From Sternotherus odoratus (taxonomy: Eukaryota; Chordata; Testudines; Kinosternidae), in the NCBI GenBank assembly GCA_032164245.1, contig JAVMKO010000003.1:31867390-31931389 (forward strand): DNA of 64,000 nucleotides. The letters run 5' to 3'. Positions 13,411-64,000 of this stretch are shown here, piece by piece. How positions within the stretch are numbered: position 1 is the first letter of the stretch; each line of letters opens with the position of its first letter. The notes below the pieces were generated by a model, which was given only the letters and a program-made list of their open reading frames with translations, did no database searches and had not been told where the DNA came from. Both the position numbers and the translations under genes were made by a program.

Positions 13411-13461
13411 CCAATCAGTTGATTCTATATATAGCAACACATCTGCCCATAAATGGGCGGG
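13411..13461 (+). promoter_or_regulatory. MYOM2: Candidate MYOM2 muscle promoter core
   Basis: Within 51 bp lie a CCAAT motif (13411-13415), a CAGTTG E-box (13416-13421), and CTATATATAG (13425-13434), which is both a TATA box and a match to the MEF2 consensus YTAWWWWTAR. Next comes a perfect CArG box CCATAAATGG (13447-13456) overlapping a GGGCGGG GC-box (13455-13461). MEF2, SRF and E-box (MyoD-family) sites are typical of sarcomeric gene promoters. About 7 kb separate it from the exon carrying the ATG. With TATA at 13426, transcription would start near 13456, which puts the CArG box at the start site. Inferred from motifs and position only. Confidence 0.5.
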
Positions 13462-13578
13462 AAGGGGTAGTAGCCTCTCTTTAGAGAGAGAAATTATTTT
13501 TGTTTTCCCCAGCCAGAGCCTGCTAAGCTGAGTGAGGCTGTTCGTCCTCTCAGCTGTGCAATTTTTATTTCTCCCTGG
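13457..13578 (+). other. MYOM2: Candidate MYOM2 non-coding exon 1
   Basis: The coding exon at 20583 begins with a splice acceptor and has only 27 bases of leader, so at least one upstream untranslated exon must exist. The sequence downstream of the candidate TATA box ends in a consensus donor, CTGG followed by GTAAGTATG (13579). It contains a CAGCTG E-box near 13551. The 5' limit is estimated from TATA spacing. An alternative reading is an internal exon using the acceptor TTTTCCCCAG ending at 13512, with the true start further upstream. Confidence 0.45.
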
Positions 13579-16460
13579 GTAAGTATGTTTCCATTTTTTT
13601 AAAAAAAAAATCAGAATTAACAGGAATGGTGATAGAAAAATATTATATCCTTTTCTGTACAAAATGTATGACCCGTATTGGGGAAAAAAAGAAAAAGGCA
13701 TAATATACATTTACAAATAAAAGAAAAATGACAACAGGAGGGGAAATATTGCATGGTTTTATTCTGTTCATTAATTTTACTTTAATGAATATTATTATAT
13801 TTTCATCACTATCTTTCTACATAAATACAAACTCAAGGCAGGTGGGTGTATATGCCTTCCTTAATCCAAACACAGAACTCCTCTTTCTTCTGTATTTACT
13901 TTAAAAAAATCATTTAATTTAGAATGTAAACATAATGAAACTGGGACCAAAAGTCCAATTCTATTTTTGTCAGTTATATTTTCAAGTACCTTTCTTTAAA
14001 ACATAGATTTCTGATTGTTATTGCTTTGTGTTCCTTGACGTGTTTTGGTCCTCCTGAAAATTCCAGCTAAATACCTCTGATAGAGCTTTTGGAATTGCAC
14101 TCATGCTCTTGAAATTATGCCTGCTAGAAAGAGATAGTGGAACTGGATGATTACACATAAGAGCCAATGAAAGTGTTGTAATGAAGGATAATAGATGTTG
14201 GAACGCTCAGCAGCGACTCACTTTCACTATCTCACTGTTTCACATTCTTTGTCCTCTAGCTAAAAGGACAGGGTGCATTTACAATGTGACTGGGAATCTT
14301 CAGACTTTACAGAGAGTCTGTTGCAAACTCCTTTTGTATGTGGAAAGTTAGGATGATTACATTTCAGGCCATTTGGATTATATTTATTGGGCCAAATGCA
14401 GCTCTTGTTTCAGCAGCTTTAGTGACTTTGGATTCTTTCTAGAAGTCAGAACAAAACGTTTATAAAATCATTTCTTTTTTTGCTTTGAACATTTAAAATC
14501 TTCTGGAGAAAAGTTAAAAAGCGTATGTACTCTGTGCCAGATTGTGCCTGGAATCTGCCTGCAATAAGGGCACTGTGGGAAGAGTTAAAAAAGGAGTCTT
14601 CACACTTATATAGCCCACAAAAGGGACAGGCAGAATTACAGTTCTTATACTCATGGAAATGCAAGAACTGTTCCATCCCTACTCCCCTGAAGGGTCATGG
14701 TGCCCCTAAGAGTGTGAGGAGGGTTGTTGAGGAGAGGTGTCCAAGAGGCAGGGCCGTAGCTCTACCTCCTGCCTCTGTGCTTGCAAGCAGAGCTGGATGG
14801 CTGCACAGGGGAGCATATGCGACAATGAAGGGGTGAAGCAGTGTGCAAAGCCCCTCTGGACACTAGGAAGATCTGGGAGGATCTTGCAAGTCTGAGCCAA
14901 ACTACCTCCATTTTGCTCCTTATTGGAGATTATGTGCAATTTGCATAATCTAGTCCTAAAGATTTTTTAAGTTTGAGAACTATAATTGTCTTTGGCTCTT
15001 GAATACACTAGTATTTACATGGAAACATCAGCATTTAAGCAGTTTTACAAAAAAAAAAAAAAGAAAGAAAGAAAAAAGGGAAAGTAACACCAGATCCCAT
15101 AAATTCAATTCCATCCTGATAAATTATCTCCTGACTGTGATATTTAAGAGCCACAGATGACCCTTGATCTTTACACAAGATTTCCATTGGCATCCATGTG
15201 TGTCCTACATATTAAGCTGTGAGAGAATGTGTCTTTATATAGGAATTTCTGAGAGACCAATGCAGTCCTCTGGAAATTGTTTGGTGGGTTCTGTCTCAGG
15301 TCTTGGGGTACTTCTGGAATACGGGCATTTGAATTAAGTGACAACAGGGATTTTCTTTTCTTCCATATTGTACAATATAGTATCAGCAACTGGGAATTAA
15401 AGATATTCTAGTGCTCTAAACATTACACATAATGGGGTGTAAAGTAGAAAATAGGGGACCAAAACAGAGCATAGTCTACTCTTCACTAAGTGATAAAATA
15501 GTGTAACCATTAGGCAGGTGTAATCGCAACAGGCTTTGGACAGCAGCTAATGTATGGAAAAATATGAGTAGTGGCATATTCTGCAAAATGTATGGAAGCC
15601 ATGAGATTCCTACAGACAAGTAAGAATAAGGATATGTGCAGAAGCAAAGGAGCAGGCTATACTGATCTTTCAGCAAGCATACCCAGGTGGGGCTCAGTAG
15701 GAGCAGGCAAGAGCTTGTCAATCACTCTTTGCACTTTTGCAGCAGACAGGGGCAGAGATGAGCAGAGAAAGTACATTCTGTGTGGTGCAAACTTGGCAAT
15801 GGGGAAGAGAAGCAAATCTGCAAGCAGCAGGGCAGTTAAGATAGATGAAATGTACTGTAGAGGTGGGGGATTCTACCTCTCCTCCTTGGCCATGGGAACG
15901 CAAGTTGTCTATGGGGAGCACAAGCATATTCTCCATCTCACAGCATTCGATAATCCTACTGATCAGTTTATTGAGGGGTGGCAGTGCCCAGGGCTGTCTT
16001 CAATGAGCTTCTTAGAGCTACTACTGGTTCTTTAAATCTTAAATGAAATCATATATCTGACTAGCTAGCTTTACACCTAACCCCACCTCCTTTGCCATGA
16101 ATTCATCCACTTTTTGAATGTATCTGCCTGGCCAACAGTTCTTGATAAGCTGCTTTTGTACTCCAAATATTATTGTGTTATGAGTCTGTGTACAGCCTGA
16201 CCCCTGAACTCTGTCTTCACTCTACCTGTGACTGACTACCATATATTGTATAGATAACACAAGTAAATATTCACATGCAACCATCTCTAACTGACTTGAA
16301 TAATCTAATTCTCTGCTAAATAGAAGTATGAATTAAACTGTTTTATATTTATTTAGACTCTCTAATCTTCTGGGCAGGGACCATGTCTTTGTGCTTCGAT
16401 AGTGCCTAGCAAATGGAGTCCTGATCTTGACTGGGTTTCATGGGAGCTACTGTAACAGAA

Positions 16461-16577
<117 letters not shown>

Positions 16578-16882
16578 ACAATAACCATTTGCCCTGTTAT
16601 ACCAATGGGAGTTCCATATGAAGAAAGAGGGCAGAATGGGGCCCAGATACTACCCTAGAACTCAGAGATCTTCATGTAGAATTTCTTGTGAAGTTAATGG
16701 GAGTTGTGTAGTGGAGGGTCAAGGGCAGTGTTTGGCCTATAGGCCATATTGTATGTTGGCTCCATGGGAGGAACTCTCCTTAACATAAGCGGGAGTCAAA
16801 TATCACAAGTAGGATATGGCCTTTGATGCCAAATTCTGAAATTTTGACTCTTCAATACTCCCTGACTACTATGACTTTAATG

Positions 16883-16964
16883 TCAAGAATCAGAGAGGTA
16901 GCCGTGTTAGTCTGGAATAGCAGAGGTAATCAACTCTTTAAGGTGCCACAGGACTCTTTGTTAC
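16883..16964 (+). mobile_element. 82-bp retroposon with a 14-bp target duplication
   Basis: The insert, from TCAAGAATCAGAGAGGTAGC to GGACTCTTTGTTAC, is bounded by a perfect 14-bp direct repeat CTATGACTTTAATG (16869-16882 and 16965-16978). Long perfect flanking repeats indicate LINE-type target-primed insertion rather than a DNA transposon. It contains GCCGTGTTAGTCTGG and AAGGTGCCACAGGA, hallmarks of a repeat abundant in turtle genomes. Further copies lie at about 30285 (+) and 52976 (-). Confidence 0.75.
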
Positions 16965-17225
16965 CTATGACTTTAATGAGAGTTTTTCCTGACTAGGACC
17001 AAGGACTAAGCAAATAAATTGTAGGCTTTGCTATCTGTGAATGTTTAATTCAATTGACAATCTTTAATTTGACCATAACCTTTGGGGTGGCTACACTAGG
17101 ATTTTGTGTAAACAATTCCCTCTGTTACTAACACTGGTGTAGCTGCACTGATGGGAGTACTAGTGGAGCTTGGTCTCCAGTCTGCTTCTAGTATATTAAG
17201 CATCCTGGGTGACATCCTGGATCAC

Positions 17226-17502
17226 TGAAATCAATGGCAAAACTCCCATTGACTTCAGTGAGGCCAGATTCTTGCCCAGATATCATGTTATCTAGCTCTG
17301 TCCCAAGCAACCTGGCAAAATCCATCCATCTCAGAAAAATAAAATATAATGAATACAATGTATCACAATAGATAAACAGGAGAAAACCCAACAAAAGACT
17401 TTCCACATCTCATATCCACCCCCCAATACCTGGGGTGAATCCTGACCCTATGGAAGGTAATGGGAGTTTTGCTATTGACTTTAATTAGGGCCAGGATTTC
17501 AC
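17226..17502. repeat. Two copies of the CCCATTGACTTCAATGG-type palindromic repeat
   Basis: Copy one (17226-17275) reads AATCAATGGCAAAACTCCC, then ATTGACTTCAGTGAGGCCAG. Copy two (17424-17502) reads TAATGGGAGTTTTGCTATTG, then ACTTTAATTAGGGCCAGGAT. They are inverted relative to each other. Related fragments recur at 22141-22205, 23945-24006, 41409-41470 and 44160-44235. These are old interspersed repeats of sauropsid type; I cannot name the family. Confidence 0.55.
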
Positions 17503-17999
17503 CCTTTATTTCTCCCCAGATATCCATCTAAAAGGACTGACTTTGCAGCACTGCTGAGTAATAAACATACTCCACAAGCATCGTACCTAATGATGCTATC
17601 ACATTTTGAACTGCTGCCAGGCAACAGTTCCCCTCTGCAGACCATGGGAGGCTAAATAAATCTGGCTGCTCACAAGTCCTATTAATTACAAATTATGAAC
17701 TACAAAGTAGCAAAATTTGATCCACCAGCATCTCATTCTGCTGGCCTACATTTGGTCTCAGTAGGAGTTACATGCATAGAAAGTGTAAGAACCTGGGACC
17801 ATGTAGGTTCTGGGACATCAATGCTTCTGCATCACCATTGGAAGCTTAGGCTATGTTCTGCTGAAAGATCATGTGAATCTAGACCGTGCAGGAAGTACTG
17901 CCCAGCAGGGTATAAGTGGCAGCCCTCTACAGACCACTGATTGGCTCATGCTGATTATAAACCAGGAAGCCAACATGGGTAGCTGCCTGAGGAATGATG

Positions 18000-18260
18000 C
18001 AGACTGGCTGCTTGCTTCTGCTCCAAACCTTGCCTTGCTGTGAACCCTAGACTCTGGCTTCTGACCCTGTTTTGTCTCCGATTCTGTGACGTTCCTGCTG
18101 TCTGTAAACCTTGTGCTTTGCCCTTACACCCTGATATCCTGACCTGGCTCAACCCCAACTCTGCCATTTGCCTTCCACCTGCAACTTGGTGCCTGATCCA
18201 ACTTCCTGGTGTTGTGACCAGGCTTCACCCTGACCCTGCAACTTGTCTCCTGACCACATC
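18000..18260 (+). repeat. Degenerate C/T-rich minisatellite-like stretch
   Basis: Irregular repeats of CTGACC, ACCCTG and TGCAACTTG motifs, about 15-35 bp apart, run through this block (for example CCTGACCTGG, GTGACCAGG and CACCCTGACC). The unit is too diverged to define precisely. It carries no real coding potential. Confidence 0.45.
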
Positions 18261-19960
18261 TTGATAAATGACTGGTACACACAGGCTGCCCACTGTCTAG
18301 TCCTGACAGAAAGGATGCAGGATTAGGTGCATGACAAAGAGCATGTGGAGATAGTCACAAAATATCTTAATTGGACAAATGTAGTTTGAAAGCAAACACA
18401 GGTAGACCTTAACACAGCTGTGTCAATAGTGGAAGTGAGAGAATCCAAAAACTTGTTTGTTTGCACCTACATGTCTGTGTAGCAAAAGAGCTGGAGACAT
18501 CAATCAGAGATTTACTAGAGTAAGAACTGCAAGGACTCCTTTATCCTTTGCTTCCTGAAAAGCTCATTTGCCACCTGAAAATTGTAATTCTATATTTCCA
18601 AGACTTTGTTGCTGCAATTAAGCAGTTATGATGCTTTCTTCAAATAAAAATAAAAATACTTAAACGAGGTAGTAGGACTGTTTGAAAATTTTCATGTGTT
18701 ATAAAAATGTTATCAAACTTTTTGTTTACCGTTTATTTTCCATTTTCAAACTAAGACATTTTTGCACATGAATTTTTACGAATCATTGTTTAAAATGGAA
18801 AAAGAGACATGTTTTCAATAAATATTTATATGAATGCATTTTGTTTGAAAAATAAAAAATGAAACTAAAAAATGTTTTTAATTTTTAATTTTAATTGTGA
18901 TTTTCATTTTATTTTTGGCTTGCTGTAGTTATAACCCCCCCCGTATTTTTTTTGAAATATAATATTCATTTAAGATAAATAGCTGTATTACTCACTTCAG
19001 TTCTAAAATATAACTTTGCCCAATAGTTGATACATTTCCTGATCTACACTGTGAACAGAACATGGATTTATGTCACTTTCACTGCCTTTGATATAAGAAG
19101 TTATTTTGATGCAAGTATCTGAAGGAGTTTACAAGATGCATCTATTTCTATTTGACCTCCTTGGAGTTTTGTACTCTATTTATGTAGTAATAAAGGCTAC
19201 TTGTTTGATCTTGAAGTAGGGAAAATAATTGACTATGATGGGTGGAAACCTAGAATCTGCTGACCCTAGTGTGGGCACAGTGAAGAGGAGGAAGGTGCAA
19301 GGAGTCTTCTTTCCCTCCTCATGTGATCCACAAAAGACCAGGCCCTCTGTATTTCTTCAGGGGCAGGAAGGAGGTGGACCAGAATGCTGGGTGTGTGTGT
19401 GTGTGTGTGAAGGGGAGGGGGTTTGCAGGCTGCACCCCACAAAGGGATGTAATGGCTGGCATATTTCATTCCAAGGATCTGGTTCTTATTAAGGCAAATA
19501 CTCATTGACCTCACTGGGAATTTGCCTAAGGACCTCAGGATTTGGCCCAAAATGCTTTGCAAACTTTATATATAGGAATTACTCCACTCACAATTGAAAT
19601 GCAACCACCTCTAGTGTGGAATGTAGCAGCTGTTCAGCTGCTTGCCGTAATCCTTTTTTGACCATGTAGGGCAGGAAAATAGGAACTGAAGAATCCCTAT
19701 ACAACTGAACCTGCAAGAGGAATTTAGGCGGGCAGACTATAATTATATTATCTGTAATTTTTCCAGGACACTGGTGGTAACATCTCTACTTTTGCAAAAA
19801 GGTGTCATTGGACTTTTGGTGAACAAAAGTGGATAGTACCTCTGGTAGCACAATAGCGTTTCCTAACTCCATGCTTGGGAATTACTTTACTATTGAGTCA
19901 GTGGGAAGTATGTCCTATGAGGTCTCCCATCCAAGTAGTGATCATATCCAGCGAGACTTA

Positions 19961-20390
19961 GGGTTGGTCTACACTACGGGGGGGATTAATCTAAGTTATG
20001 CAACTTCATCTACATGAATAATATAGCTGAAGTCATAGAATCATCGACTACCAGGGTTGGAAGGGACCGTGGAAGGTCATCTAGTCCAACCCCCTGCTCA
20101 AAGCATGACCAATCCCCAACTAAATCATCCCTGCCAGGGTTTTGTCAAGCCTGACCTTAAAAACCTCTAAGGAAGGATTAGATCTACTTATTGTGGTGTC
20201 TTCACTGCAGTGTGTAGATGGGTGAGCATCACCCGTCGATTCCCCTGGTGCTTCTCATTGAGGTTGAGTTCCAGAGTTGACACTAGAGTGACCAGCGGTC
20301 GGTTTATCAGGTCTATACTAGAAACAATAAATCAACCCCTGCTGAATCGAGCGCTGCCTGTAGATCCAACTAGTAGTGTAGACATGCCTC
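19961..20390. mobile_element. MITE with TGGTCTACACTAC ends, interrupted by a CR1
   Basis: The left terminus GGGTTGGTCTACACTAC (19961) is matched by the right terminus GTAGTGTAGACATGCCTC (20373-20390). The middle is split by a CR1 fragment at 20033-20176. After it the element resumes with TTAGATCTACTTATTGTGG. A related uninterrupted copy at about 26534-26742 shares GTAGCTGAAGT and ATCTTAG at the equivalent place, confirming the nesting. Three-base flanks around such MITEs suggest a PIF/Harbinger-like mover, but that is unproven. Confidence 0.65.
20033..20176 (-). mobile_element. CR1 LINE 3'-end fragment, antisense
   Basis: The fragment starts TCATAGAATCATCGACTACC and continues AGGGTTGGAAGGGACC, then GGTCATCTAGTCCAACCCCC and AAAAACCTCTAAGGAAGGAT. 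This is the reverse complement of a sauropsid CR1 3' untranslated end, whose sense strand finishes in ATTCTATGA repeats. It is 5'-truncated, as usual for CR1, and sits inside the MITE at 19961-20390, so it is the younger insertion. Confidence 0.85.
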
Positions 20391-20609
20391 TAGTTAGTGA
20401 GATCACAGCCTGAGATGGCTATGTTAATCAGATATGATTTTGTCATTCATAAAATGGAATTTCTCAGGCCATAGTAAAGTCACAAATGCTTCATCAAATA
20501 ACAGTATGGTAAGGTTCTCAGGACAGCATCATAATGGGTTGAAAGCCTTGCTTAAATATGACTGTCATTACTTATTTTGTAGGAGTCGGGGCCTGGAGGA
20601 AATTGCAGC

Positions 20610-63396
<42,787 letters not shown>

Positions 63397-63680
63397 GTAA
63401 GTCTATTAGTTTCTCAGAATACTCAATTTAATGCAAATTCCTTGCAACTCAGTCAGTTTGAAATACAAATGTGAATATATAAGGAAGGTGTAATTTTCTT
63501 ACAAGAGTGCCTGTCAAATTGCTTCAGTAGGATGTGTCTGATTTTCAAAAAGCTAAACTAGAAGTGTACTAAATTTGCCGAGACACTGTAAGTGGATGGG
63601 ATGGCTCAGTTGATATGAAGTGTGTCCTACAAGGTTTGAATCAGACACTTGGTTATGGTGAACAAAAGTCATCATTACTG

Positions 63681-63860
63681 GATGGCTACTCGGTGTCCTG
63701 TGTGAGCATTGGCCTGCTAAACCCAGGGTTGTGAGTTCAATCCTTGAGGGGGCCATTTAGGGATATGGGGCAAAATGGGATTGGTCCTGCTTTGAGCAGG
63801 GGGTTGGACTAGATGATCTCCTGAGGTCCCTTCCAACTCTGATATTCTATGATTCTATGA
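63681..63860 (+). mobile_element. tRNA-derived SINE with CR1-like tail (Cry-I type)
   Basis: A degenerate tRNA-like head contains a B-box-like GTGAGTTCAATCC (63731-63743). It is followed by GGGATTGGTCCTGCTTTGAG, then CAGGGGGTTGGACTAGATGA and CCTGAGGTCCCTTCCAACTC, ending in the repeated ATTCTATGATTCTATGA tail (63844-63860). This tail is shared with CR1 LINEs. The combination matches the turtle Cry-I/tortoise Pol III SINE family from memory and is the strongest clue to the source organism. Confidence 0.8.
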
Positions 63861-64000
63861 TCACAGCTGCACCTGTTCCTGGCAGTCCCAACAAGTAGGT
63901 GATCTCTAATACGGCAATTTATAAGAAGGCTGACACAGGAAACAAGCCACTACTAGGAAGGCTATTGGCAGCTCTAGTAAAGACTAAGGGAATGATCTAG

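Noticed and set aside
15571..16035. A 154-codon open frame in the candidate first intron
   Set aside because: It has no recognisable domain or splice context, and another long frame overlaps it on the opposite strand (15718-15936). Chance is more likely.
17695..18264. Open frames near 17695-17940 and 18040-18264 as possible small exons
   Set aside because: They coincide with degenerate repeat sequence, and nothing in them resembles a myomesin or any other domain.

Overview
The window is a vertebrate nuclear sequence with long, repeat-filled introns. The repeats point to a reptile, most likely a turtle. They include a tRNA-derived SINE ending in the CR1-type ATTCTATGATTCTATGA tail, antisense CR1 fragments, several non-autonomous hAT elements with 8-bp target duplications, TA-flanked mariner-like MITEs, and MITEs whose ends contain TCTACACT or TTACACT. 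The turtle assignment is inferred from repeat families I recognise, not from a database search.

The window holds one recognisable protein gene: the 5' half of MYOM2 (myomesin 2, M-protein) on the + strand. I can place 18 coding exons between 20610 and 63396. Their splice phases agree throughout and give 2,407 coding bases (802 complete codons plus one base). In order the exons encode the non-modular N-terminal head, two Ig-like domains and four fibronectin type III domains. The gene runs off the right edge: Fn5, the C-terminal Ig array and the stop codon lie beyond 64000. A candidate muscle-type promoter (CCAAT, E-box, TATA/MEF2-like element, CArG box) with a candidate non-coding first exon sits at about 13411-13578. 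It would leave a 7-kb first intron before the exon carrying the ATG.

Layout: 1-13400 is intergenic and repeat-rich, with three copies of a very GC-rich hAT-like element, a hairpin MITE with a duplicated GC-rich core, and a CT/CA microsatellite. 13411-20609 is the candidate promoter, first exon and first intron, with a 109-bp TA microsatellite, an 82-bp retroposon with a 14-bp target duplication, and a CR1 inserted in a MITE. 20610-63396 is the MYOM2 coding exons and their introns, which contain hAT, mariner-like, CR1, LINE and LTR-like relics. 63397-64000 is the start of the next intron and holds the SINE.

The many open reading frames of 60-220 codons outside the exons come from GC-rich repeats, microsatellites or chance. 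I found no second protein gene, structural RNA gene, CRISPR array or undescribed defence-type system. The points most worth following up are the candidate muscle promoter, the GC-rich hAT family, the in-frame tandem splice donor at exon 15 and the nested repeats.
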